Source of the DNA: CAYLPT01 sp964385645
Lineage (GTDB): Bacteria; Armatimonadota; Hebobacteria; Hebobacterales; Hebobacteraceae
Direction of reading: 5' to 3'
Length of the DNA stretch: 37,028 nt
Assembly: GCA_964385645.1 (NCBI GenBank)
Contig: CAYLPT010000122.1
Span: 1 to 37,028 of the forward strand
The translations under genes were made by a program, and so were the position numbers. Under the pieces are notes generated by a model. The model searched no databases and had not been told where the DNA came from. It saw only the letters and a program-made list of their open reading frames with translations. Positions 1-7,330 of the stretch are shown here, piece after piece. How positions within the stretch are numbered: position 1 is the stretch's first letter; every line of letters starts with the position of its first letter.

Positions 1-3
1 CAC

Positions 4-1917
4 TCAGCCCTCCTGCACCCAGACCAGCATCTCGCCGACGCCCCGGTTGCCCCACAGGGCGTAGGGGATGGCCCGCACGCGGCTTGCCGCGCGCCTGGTC
101 GGCCCCGGGCGGTAGAGTGCCTCGCCCCACCGCCCGGCGTCCCGGCGGCGGCCGCGCCCCGTGATTACCACCGCGCCGCCGAGCAGCTCCCGATCATAGG
201 CGGCGCGCAGAGGCCGGTCCGCGAGGAGCGCGACATCGTCGAGCTGGGGCCCGTTGTCCGCCTGCTCCAGGCAGTAGACGAGGGGCCCGCGCTGGAGCGC
301 GACCCGCCCGGCGTTCATCCACACCCGCGGGTGGGCCTCGACGCGGACCACCTTCATGGGCAGCGTCACCTCCACCCGGTCGCCCGGGCTCCACCTGCGC
401 CGGAGGCGCGCGTAGCCCTTGCGCACTACGCCCCGCAGGTCGAGGGGCTCGCTGTTGACGGCCACGCGCGGCTCGGCGCACCAGCCCGGCATGCGCAGCG
501 CGAGCGTCCAGGCGGCGGGCCGCTCCGGCTCGACGCTGATGCGCACGCGCTCCTGCCACGGGTAGTCGGTGCGCTGGGTCAGCGCGACCCGCTGCCCCGC
601 GACCTCGAGGTCGGCCGCGCTCTGAAGGTACAGGTGAACGCTCGCCTGGCGGGGGCCGGTCGAGTAGGCATACTGTCCGAGGGAGGCCAGCAGGCGGGCG
701 AGGTTGGGCGGGCAGCAGGGGCAGACGAACCATTCCTGGCGCTCGGGGGCGAAACCGGTGGGGTGGTCGCCGCCGGGCCGGGGGTGGACGGCCAGGGGGT
801 TGGCATAGGAGAAGCCCACGCCGTCGGCGGAGACGCCGCTGAGCACGCCGTTGTAGAGCGCCCGCTCCATGACATCCGCGTACTCGCCGTCGTCCTCGAC
901 CTGGAGCATGCGGTGGGACCACAGCACCAGGCCGATGGCGGCGCAGGTCTCGGCATAGGCGCTGTCATTGGGCAGGTCGTAGTCGAAGGTGAAGCGCTCG
1001 CCGTGGCGGCTCGAGCCCACCCCACCGGTGAGGTACATGCGCCGGCCGGTGACATTGCTCCACAGGCGCCGGGAGGCCGCGAGGAGCGTCTGGTCGCCGG
1101 TCTCGACGGCGACGTCCACGAGGGCGCTGAACAGGTACATGGCGCGGACCGCGTGTCCCTCCGCGGTCTGCTGCTCCCGCACGGGGAGATGAGCCTGGAA
1201 GTAGTCAAGCCCCGCCCAGGGGGGCCGCGTCTCGCCGCGCGCCTTGGCTTCTTGCTCGAAGTAGTGCGGCCGGCGGCCGCGCTCGTTGATGAAGAACTCC
1301 GCCAGCCGGAGGTAGCGCCGCTCGCCGGTGGCGCGGTAGAGCTTGACGAGCGCGAGCTCGATCTCCTCGTGCCCCGGGTAGCCCCGCTTCTGGTTGCGGC
1401 CGGGACCGAAGGTGGCGGCGATGTGGTCGGCGCAGCGGCACATGATCTCGAGGAAGCGCGTGTTGCCGGTAGCGGCGTGGTAGGCGACGGCGGCCTCGAT
1501 CAGGTGGCCGGCGCAGTAGAGCTCGTGCATATCGCGCAGGTTGGTCCAGCGGTTCCGCGGCTCGACGAGCGTGTAGTAGGTGTTCAGGTAGCCGTCCTCC
1601 CACTGCGCCCTCGCGAGCAAGTTGACGAGGGAGTCGAGGCGCCTCTCGAGGGCAGGGTCAGGGTGAGTCATGAGGGAGTAGGCGGCGGCCTCGAACCACT
1701 TGGCGACGTCGGAATCGCGGAACTGCGGGACGTGTTCGTTCGGCCGTGGCCGGCCCTTCAGCCGCCAGGCGTCAAGGGTGCCGACCCGCTCGAGCTGGCG
1801 CTCGATGTGGGGGAGGGTGGCGGTGCGGTTCAGGGCCAGGCGGGGGCCCCAGAAGCCGCCCTCGATGGTGACGTCGCGGATGCCGGCCGGGCTGAGGCGG
1901 CGGAGCGTATCAGGCAT
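4..1917 (-). CDS. GH127 family beta-L-arabinofuranosidase (DUF1680-like)
   Basis: A 637-aa protein of the length and layout of glycoside hydrolase family 127, whose characterised member HypBA1 removes terminal beta-L-arabinofuranose with a zinc-bound cysteine nucleophile. The zinc ligands are visible: Glu323 and Cys325 (motif YAETCAAIG) and the CPCCPPN motif with Cys401 and Cys402. Their spacing matches HypBA1 (Glu338, Cys340, Cys417, Cys418), so the enzyme is probably active. I see no clear signal peptide, so it is likely cytoplasmic and acts on imported or recycled oligosaccharides. The ATG start has an AGGAGG-type ribosome site about 6 bases upstream. It lies 75 bases downstream of the EamA transporter on the same strand and could be co-transcribed with it. 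The family is secure; the exact sugar is inferred, since GH127 relatives differ in specificity. Confidence 0.93.
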   Translation of the reverse strand: MPDTLRRLSPAGIRDVTIEGGFWGPRLALNRTATLPHIERQLERVGTLDAWRLKGRPRPNEHVPQFRDSDVAKWFEAAAYSLMTHPDPALERRLDSLVNLLARAQWEDGYLNTYYTLVEPRNRWTNLRDMHELYCAGHLIEAAVAYHAATGNTRFLEIMCRCADHIAATFGPGRNQKRGYPGHEEIELALVKLYRATGERRYLRLAEFFINERGRRPHYFEQEAKARGETRPPWAGLDYFQAHLPVREQQTAEGHAVRAMYLFSALVDVAVETGDQTLLAASRRLWSNVTGRRMYLTGGVGSSRHGERFTFDYDLPNDSAYAETCAAIGLVLWSHRMLQVEDDGEYADVMERALYNGVLSGVSADGVGFSYANPLAVHPRPGGDHPTGFAPERQEWFVCPCCPPNLARLLASLGQYAYSTGPRQASVHLYLQSAADLEVAGQRVALTQRTDYPWQERVRISVEPERPAAWTLALRMPGWCAEPRVAVNSEPLDLRGVVRKGYARLRRRWSPGDRVEVTLPMKVVRVEAHPRVWMNAGRVALQRGPLVYCLEQADNGPQLDDVALLADRPLRAAYDRELLGGAVVITGRGRRRDAGRWGEALYRPGPTRRAASRVRAIPYALWGNRGVGEMLVWVQEG

Positions 1918-1992
1918 GGTGGTCCTCCTGCGGTCCTCGCCCCGCCTGTTCGAGCAGCAGGAGGCGGGTCCTCCAGGAGGCGCGGCCGGCGC

Positions 1993-2865
1993 TCAGGCTT
2001 CGGGGCGGCCGGGCTCGCGCGGGGCGCGGTTGCCGGGCGCGGCGGTGATGGCGAAGGAGATGAGCGCGCAGGCGATGAGCGCGCAGCCCGCGATGACGCG
2101 GGGCGAGGGGATCTCACCGATGAGCAAGTAGACCCAGATGGGGTTGAGGATTGGCTCGAGGAGGATGATGATGGCGGCCTCGACCGCGCGGGTCTGCGCC
2201 AGGCCCCGCTGAAAGAAGTGGTAGGCGAGGGCGAGCTGCCCAACGCCCATGCCGGCAAGGAGCGCGATCTCGCGGGGGGCGCCGGGGAGGGGGACCCGGA
2301 GGGCGAGCGCGGCCGGAAGCAGCAGCGCGGCGGCGCCCAGATTCGTCCACAGGTGGATAGCGGAGGGGGAGGTGGGGCCGATGGCCTTGAGCACCAGGAT
2401 GAAGGCGGCGAAGGCGACGCCGCTGCTGATGCCCAGGAGGAGGGACTGCTGGTGGGCGCGGCCCTCGCCCCCGGTGACTATGAGCCCGACGGCCAGCCCC
2501 GTGAGCAGGGCGGCGAAGGTCTCGGCGGGGCGGAGGCGCTGGCGCAGGACGAGCCAGGTCCAGAGCGCGACGAGGGCGGGGGCGATGTACTGGAGCCAGA
2601 TGCCCTGGGCGGCGGTGCCGAGCTGCATGGAGCCCATGAGCGCGCTGACCACGACGGCATAGAGGAGCACCGCCGGCGCGAGCAGCCGCGCGGGCGGGCG
2701 AGCCAGGCGCAGGCCGGGCAGGAAGAGGAGGCAGGCGAACAGCGAGCGCACCCCCGCGATGGCCAGCCAGTGGACACCGGGGAGGCTCTTCAGGAAGACG
2801 CCGTTGGTGCTCCAGAGGAGGGCGCTGAGGATGAGCTGCAGGCGCGCGATGGTGGGCGGCGGCAT
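1993..2865 (-). CDS. EamA/DMT-superfamily permease
   Basis: A 290-aa, almost wholly hydrophobic protein with about ten predicted membrane helices in two similar halves, the standard length and form of EamA drug/metabolite transporters. The N-terminal half starts with LSALLWSTNGVFLK and the second half ends in EPILNPIWVYLLIGEIPS, the usual EamA end-of-repeat motif (EPxxxxxxxxLxxGE). Such permeases export or import amino acids, sugars or metabolites; the substrate cannot be read from sequence. I start it at the ATG at 2865, where EamA homology begins. The frame stays open upstream into the divergent operon, but that extension is low-complexity and antisense to wzm/wzt. It is transcribed away from the polysaccharide operon, with 129 bases between the two starts. 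Confidence 0.9.
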   Translation of the reverse strand: MPPPTIARLQLILSALLWSTNGVFLKSLPGVHWLAIAGVRSLFACLLFLPGLRLARPPARLLAPAVLLYAVVVSALMGSMQLGTAAQGIWLQYIAPALVALWTWLVLRQRLRPAETFAALLTGLAVGLIVTGGEGRAHQQSLLLGISSGVAFAAFILVLKAIGPTSPSAIHLWTNLGAAALLLPAALALRVPLPGAPREIALLAGMGVGQLALAYHFFQRGLAQTRAVEAAIIILLEPILNPIWVYLLIGEIPSPRVIAGCALIACALISFAITAAPGNRAPREPGRPEA

Positions 2866-2932
2866 GGGGGCTAGATTCGCAGCGGCGGGGCGAACGCCTG
2901 CCGCGGGGGAGCCGGGGGCCGCGGCGCCGAAA

Positions 2933-2962
2933 TTGACGCTGGCGGGCCGGGCGGTGTATAAT
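2933..2962 (+). promoter_or_regulatory. Housekeeping-type promoter of the polysaccharide operon
   Basis: TTGACG at 2933-2938 and a perfect TATAAT at 2957-2962 are separated by 18 bases. Transcription should begin near 2969, about 26 bases before the wzm ATG at 2995. The same -35/-10 pair with the same spacing recurs on the minus strand at 29874-29903. The promoter sits in the only gap upstream of the 15 closely packed genes. Confidence 0.8.
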
Positions 2963-2994
2963 CGGGCCGGACTCCTTCTGCCCCTCGGGACACG

Positions 2995-3882
2995 ATGACA
3001 TATCTCCGCGAACTGTGGCGCTACCGGGAGGTGCTGTGGAACCTCATACGGCGCAACCTCAAGGTCCGCTATAAGAACTCGGTGCTGGGCTTCTTCTGGT
3101 CCCTGCTCAACCCGCTGATGCAGATCGGGGTGTGGTGGTTCGTGTTCAAGATCATCCTCCAGAACCCGGAGCCGAACTACATGGCCTATCTCATCACCGG
3201 GTTCTTGCCCTGGCTGTTCTTCTCCCAGACCGTGCTGGACAGCACCGCCTGCGTGACTCAGGAGATGGCGCTCGTGAAGAAGGCCTACTTCCCGCGCGCC
3301 CTGCTGCCGCTCTCGGCGCTGATGTCGAACCTCATTCATCTGGGGCTGGCCTTCGTGGTCCTGTTGGGCCTGTTCGCGGCCTGGCGAGTGGATGTCAATG
3401 TGTACTGGCTGTTGGTGATCCCCTCCACCGCGCTCATCGCGGTGTTCGCCTACGGGCTGTCCACTATGCTGGCCGCCTGGAGCGTGTTCTACGCCGACGT
3501 GAAGTTCATCATCGGGAACCTGATGGGGCTGTGGTTCTTCCTCACGCCGGTGCTGTATCCGGTGTTCATGGTCCTGCGCCGCGTCGAGATGGCGGGGGAG
3601 AACTGGCTGGTGAGGATGCTGGAGCACGCCCTGCCGGCGATCAAGATGGCCTACCTTGCCGACCCGGTGGCGATCGGCATCCTCGGGTACCGGAGCGCTC
3701 TCCTGCACGGGGGGGAGAACCCGATCATGGTGCCCGGGGAGCCGGCGATGGAGGCCGCGCTGCGGGCGCAGTACCCGATCGGGTGCTACGTCGTCGCCGC
3801 GGTGCTGATCGCGGTGGTCGTGGCGGTGGCGGGCCAGTTGGTGTTCAACCGGCTGGCGGATCTGTTTGCGGAGCGCGGGTGA
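2995..3882 (+). CDS. wzm: ABC-2 polysaccharide export permease (Wzm/TagG-like)
   Basis: A 295-aa integral membrane protein with about six helices, matching the ABC-2 permeases that move lipid-linked O-antigen, capsule or teichoic acid across the inner membrane. It has the typical N-terminus (YRE/NLIRRNLKVRYKNSVLGFFWSLLNPL), in which the RYK.S.LG..W...NP signature marks this family. It forms an exporter with the ATPase encoded 9 bases downstream. It is the first gene after the promoter at 2933-2962, so it leads the operon. The absence of Wzx flippase or Wzy polymerase genes in the window supports ABC-transporter-dependent export, in which the chain is completed in the cytoplasm. Confidence 0.94.
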   Translation: MTYLRELWRYREVLWNLIRRNLKVRYKNSVLGFFWSLLNPLMQIGVWWFVFKIILQNPEPNYMAYLITGFLPWLFFSQTVLDSTACVTQEMALVKKAYFPRALLPLSALMSNLIHLGLAFVVLLGLFAAWRVDVNVYWLLVIPSTALIAVFAYGLSTMLAAWSVFYADVKFIIGNLMGLWFFLTPVLYPVFMVLRRVEMAGENWLVRMLEHALPAIKMAYLADPVAIGILGYRSALLHGGENPIMVPGEPAMEAALRAQYPIGCYVVAAVLIAVVVAVAGQLVFNRLADLFAERG

Positions 3883-3891
3883 GCTGGGCCT

Positions 3892-4671
3892 GTGAACGTC
3901 ATCGAGGTTGTTGACCTCTGGAAGCAGTATCGGCGCCCCCACCAGCGTGTGACCACCCTGAAGGAGGCGGTGCTGGCGTTCCTGCGCGGCCAGACGGGCT
4001 ATGAGGAGTTCTGGGCGCTCAAGGGGCTCTCGTTTTCGGTGGGCCCGGGGGAGACGATCGGGGTGATCGGCCCCAACGGATCGGGCAAGAGCACACTCCT
4101 CGGGCTGCTGGCCGGGGTGCTGAAGCCGACCCTCGGCCGGGTGCAGGTGAACGGCCGCATCTGCCCGCTGCTCGGGCTTGGCACAGGCTTCCACCCGGAC
4201 CTGACCGGCCGGGAGAACGTATACCTCAACGCGAGCCTGCTGGGGCTGGGCCGGCGCGAGATCAGGGCCTGCTACGACGACATTGTCGAGTTCGCGGAGC
4301 TCGAGGACGTGATGGAGGCGCCCCTGAAGACCTACTCCACCGGCATGATGGTGCGCCTCGGCTTCTCGGTCGCGGTCCACCTCGATCCTGACCTGCTCCT
4401 CATTGACGAGGTGCTCAGCGTGGGCGACGAGCACTTCCAGCACAAGTCCTTCGACAAGCTGATGAGCCTCAAGGAGCAGGGCAAGACCTTCTTCGTCGTC
4501 TCCCACGACCTCAACGCCCTGCTGAAGCTGTGCGACCGCGCCCTCTGGCTGGACAGCGGCAACATGGTGGCCGACACCGGCTGTGAGGAGGTGATCACGG
4601 CCTACCGGCGGGTGGTGGCCGAGGGCGAGCAGCGGGCGCGCGAGGCGAGGCTGCGCCAGGGCTCGGGATGA
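3892..4671 (+). CDS. wzt: ABC transporter ATPase for polysaccharide export (Wzt-like)
   Basis: A 259-aa ATPase that powers export with the adjacent permease. Walker A is GPNGSGKST from Gly60 (Lys66), the signature is YSTGMMVRLGFS, Walker B is DLLLIDE (Asp172, Glu173) and the H-loop is VVSHDLN. Its length covers only the nucleotide-binding domain. The C-terminal carbohydrate-recognition domain found in long Wzt proteins such as E. coli O9a is absent, so chain-length or cap recognition must lie elsewhere or be unnecessary. It starts with GTG at 3892, and its stop overlaps the next gene by four bases. Confidence 0.94.
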   Translation: MNVIEVVDLWKQYRRPHQRVTTLKEAVLAFLRGQTGYEEFWALKGLSFSVGPGETIGVIGPNGSGKSTLLGLLAGVLKPTLGRVQVNGRICPLLGLGTGFHPDLTGRENVYLNASLLGLGRREIRACYDDIVEFAELEDVMEAPLKTYSTGMMVRLGFSVAVHLDPDLLLIDEVLSVGDEHFQHKSFDKLMSLKEQGKTFFVVSHDLNALLKLCDRALWLDSGNMVADTGCEEVITAYRRVVAEGEQRAREARLRQGSG

Positions 4672-6131
4672 GCGGCCGGTCCGACCTCATCAGGACGGCG
4701 GCCAACGTGTTTCTCACAGAGGTCCGCCTGGAGGAGGTCGCCGCCTCGGGCTGGCGCCGGGCGCTGCTGGCCGGGGCCGGCGACAAGGGGCCGCGGCGCG
4801 CCGCGGAGGCGGAACTGCGCCGCGCGGCCCCCGGCCTGCTGCTGGACACCCTTGGCGCCCCCGGCGCGCCTGGCGGGGTGCGCGCGGCGCGGCGGCGGGG
4901 GTATGACGTCGCTTGCTTGCTGCTGACAGGCGAGGGGCGACGGCGCGAGAAGCTCACCGCGCTTCTCTCCGGCGCCCCCGACGTGCTCGCCCGCGGCCGG
5001 GGCGGGCGTTGGTACCGCGTGCGGCTGCCCGAGGTCGAGCCGGCGAGCCCACGCTGGTGGGCCAGGGTGGCCCTCGCAGGCCTGCTGTCAGTGGCCTACT
5101 GCTGTGCGGTGGCGGCGCTGACGCTGGTGGACGCGGCGCGCCGCCTGGCGCCTCTGCCCGCGGCCCCGCCTGACCCCGGCCCGCCCGCGGGGAGCGAGAC
5201 GACCTTCATCGTGCCGACCTACAACCAGCGGGCGCTGATGGACTTCTGTCTGCCCCCGCTGCTGGCGGAGGCGGGACGAGAGCACCCGGTGCTGGTGGTG
5301 GATGATGCGAGCGCCGACGGCACCGCCGAGTACGTGCGGCGGGCCTACCCTAGTGTGCGGGTAGTGCGCCTGCCGCGCAACCGCGGCTTCGCGGGCGCGG
5401 TGAGGGCTGGGGTGGCGGCTAGCTACACGCCGCTGTTCGCGCTTATCAACAGCGATGTCCAGGTGCGGCCGGGCTTCCTGCGGGCGATGCTGCCGCACTT
5501 CTCCCGACCAGACACCTTCGCGGTTTGCTCGCGCATCGAGATGCCGGGCGGCTCGCAGGTGGAGACCGGCAATGCGGTGGGCGACTTCTGCGGCATCCTC
5601 GAGCCGCGCTACGCCCCGCCGGGCGCGGAGCCGGGGCCCATCCTCTATGCCAGCGGCGCTTGCTCCATCTTCCATCGGGCCCGCTATGACGCGCTCGGCG
5701 GCCTCGAGGTCATGTACAGACCGCTGTACTGGGAGGACACCGAGCTCGGCTACCGGGCCTGGAGGCGGGGCTGGCGGTCACTCCTGGAGCCGCGGGCGTC
5801 CGCGCTCCACCAGCGGCGGGCCTGGATCGGCCGGCGCTTCGGCGACGCCTACGCGAACGAGATGTTCCTGCGGAACGCGCTGCTCTTCGTCTGGAAGAAC
5901 GTCCACGATCCAGGGATGCTCGCCGAGCACCTCGTATACGTGTGCGCCCGCCTAGCGCGGGAGCTTCCCTCCGGGGAGGCGACGATGTGCCGCGCCGCGC
6001 TGCGCGCGCTGGCGCTGCTGCCGCGGGCGCTGCAGAGGCGCTGGGCCGAGCGGCGGCGGGGCGACCTCGGCGACAGGGAGATCCTCGCCATCTCCCGGCC
6101 GGAGGCTGCCGACGTCGGGGTCAGAGGGTGA
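4668..6131 (+). CDS. GT2 glycosyltransferase with N-terminal half-GT9-like + membrane-helix module
   Basis: A 487-aa protein in two parts. Residues about 28-120 form a half-Rossmann domain resembling the acceptor half of heptosyltransferases (GT9), with an RRGYDVACLLL strand followed by LTALLSGA. A probable membrane helix follows at about residues 126-152. From about residue 180 a GT2 catalytic domain begins (FIVPTYNQ, VVDDASADGT, NSDVQ as the DXD-like metal site, and WEDTELGYRAW as the catalytic ED/W motif). It probably transfers a sugar from a nucleotide donor to the growing glycan at the inner membrane, with the helix as anchor. The ATG at 4668 overlaps the wzt stop (ATGA). The same half module recurs in five other places in this operon (see findings). 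The GT2 assignment is secure; the role of the front part is unknown. Confidence 0.88.
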   Translation: MSGRSDLIRTAANVFLTEVRLEEVAASGWRRALLAGAGDKGPRRAAEAELRRAAPGLLLDTLGAPGAPGGVRAARRRGYDVACLLLTGEGRRREKLTALLSGAPDVLARGRGGRWYRVRLPEVEPASPRWWARVALAGLLSVAYCCAVAALTLVDAARRLAPLPAAPPDPGPPAGSETTFIVPTYNQRALMDFCLPPLLAEAGREHPVLVVDDASADGTAEYVRRAYPSVRVVRLPRNRGFAGAVRAGVAASYTPLFALINSDVQVRPGFLRAMLPHFSRPDTFAVCSRIEMPGGSQVETGNAVGDFCGILEPRYAPPGAEPGPILYASGACSIFHRARYDALGGLEVMYRPLYWEDTELGYRAWRRGWRSLLEPRASALHQRRAWIGRRFGDAYANEMFLRNALLFVWKNVHDPGMLAEHLVYVCARLARELPSGEATMCRAALRALALLPRALQRRWAERRRGDLGDREILAISRPEAADVGVRG

Positions 6132-7330
6132 GGATACTCTTCGTCAGCCCGTTCGTCCCCTACCCGCCCGCGGCCGGTGGCCACGCCATGGTCTGGTCGT
6201 GGCTGCGGCGGCTCGCGCCGCGCCACACGGTCGCCTTCGTGGGCTTCTGCGAGCGGGAGGGGGAGGAGGCGGGGGCCGAGGAGCTGGCGCGCCACTGCGT
6301 CGCGGTTCGCGTGCGCCTGCGCCGGCCGGAGCCGCACGGGTATGCCTCCATCGCGCAGACGCCCCGGTGGGTGGCGGAGTTCTATTCGCGGGAGGTGGCG
6401 GCGGACGTGCAAGCGGTCGCTCGTTCGGTTCGCCCCGAGGTGGTGCTGTTCCTGAGCACCAACATGGCGCAGTACCGCAGGTTCGTCGGCGCCGTGCCAT
6501 GGGTGGTCACCGCGCTCGACATCTCATTCGTAGTCCACCGCCGGCTGATCCCGGCGACGTCCGGGCTCGCACGGCTCAGGGCGCGGGCGGAGTGGGCGCG
6601 GATGCTGCGCTACGAGGTGGCGCTGTTTCGCCGCGCTCAGCGGGTGATCGCGGTGTCCGAGCACGACGCGCGCATCATCCGGCGGGTGGCGGCCGAGGCG
6701 GCCGTGACCGCGGTGCCGCCCGGCGCTGATCTAGACCGGTATGATTCGGGCGGGCGGCGGCCCGAGCCCGGCACGGTGCTCTTCGTCGGGCACATGGAGC
6801 ACTTCCCGAACCTGGACGCGCTCATCCACCTGTGCCGGGACATCTGGCCGCGGGTGAGGGCCAGGGCGGCCGGCGCGCGGCTGATCGTGGCCGGCCGCGA
6901 GGCGCGGGAGCAGTTGGGGCGCGCGGCGCCTCAGGTGCTCGCGGCTGTGGAGCGAGACCGCAGCATCGAGCTACGGGGCTGGGCGCCGGACCTCGGTGAA
7001 CTGATGGCACGGAGCGCGGCCCTGGCCGCCCCAGTGCGCCTCGGCGCGGGCGTGCGGACGAAGGTGATCGAGGCGATGGCCGCCGGGCTTCCTGTGGTGA
7101 CGACCCCGCGCGGGGCGGAGGGCCTGGAGGCAATCCCAGGGCGGGAGCTGCTGGTAGCGGACGGGCGCGACCGCTTCGCCGAGGAGTTGGTGAGGCTGCT
7201 CGGCGATGAGGCCCTTCAGCGGCGGCTCTCCCAGGCGGGCCGCGCGCGGGCCGCGCGCGACCATGACAACGAGCGTCTGGCCAAGCGGCTCGAGGGGGTG
7301 CTGGCCGCAGTGGCAGGGGGCAAGCGGTGA
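6128..7330 (+). CDS. GT4 glycosyltransferase
   Basis: A 400-aa GT-B fold glycosyltransferase. The N-terminal half begins ILFVSPFVPYPPAAGGH, typical of GT4 acceptor domains. The donor half carries VLFVGHMEHFPN and the loop around Glu315 (EAMAAGLPVVTT), equivalent to the EX7E donor-binding motif. It should transfer a sugar from a nucleotide donor with retention of configuration. It starts with GTG at 6128, sharing GTGA with the stop of the preceding gene; the frame is open further upstream but homology begins here. Its own stop overlaps the next GTG in the same way. Donor and acceptor cannot be assigned. Confidence 0.91.
   Translation: MRILFVSPFVPYPPAAGGHAMVWSWLRRLAPRHTVAFVGFCEREGEEAGAEELARHCVAVRVRLRRPEPHGYASIAQTPRWVAEFYSREVAADVQAVARSVRPEVVLFLSTNMAQYRRFVGAVPWVVTALDISFVVHRRLIPATSGLARLRARAEWARMLRYEVALFRRAQRVIAVSEHDARIIRRVAAEAAVTAVPPGADLDRYDSGGRRPEPGTVLFVGHMEHFPNLDALIHLCRDIWPRVRARAAGARLIVAGREAREQLGRAAPQVLAAVERDRSIELRGWAPDLGELMARSAALAAPVRLGAGVRTKVIEAMAAGLPVVTTPRGAEGLEAIPGRELLVADGRDRFAEELVRLLGDEALQRRLSQAGRARAARDHDNERLAKRLEGVLAAVAGGKR

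Noticed and set aside
331..2874. A long plus-strand open frame across the GH127 and EamA genes
   Set aside because: No family motifs; the minus-strand genes there have complete catalytic or membrane signatures.
2866..4506. Upstream extension of the EamA frame
   Set aside because: The extension is antisense to wzm/wzt, low-complexity, and contains no domain; the ATG at 2865 fits the family start.
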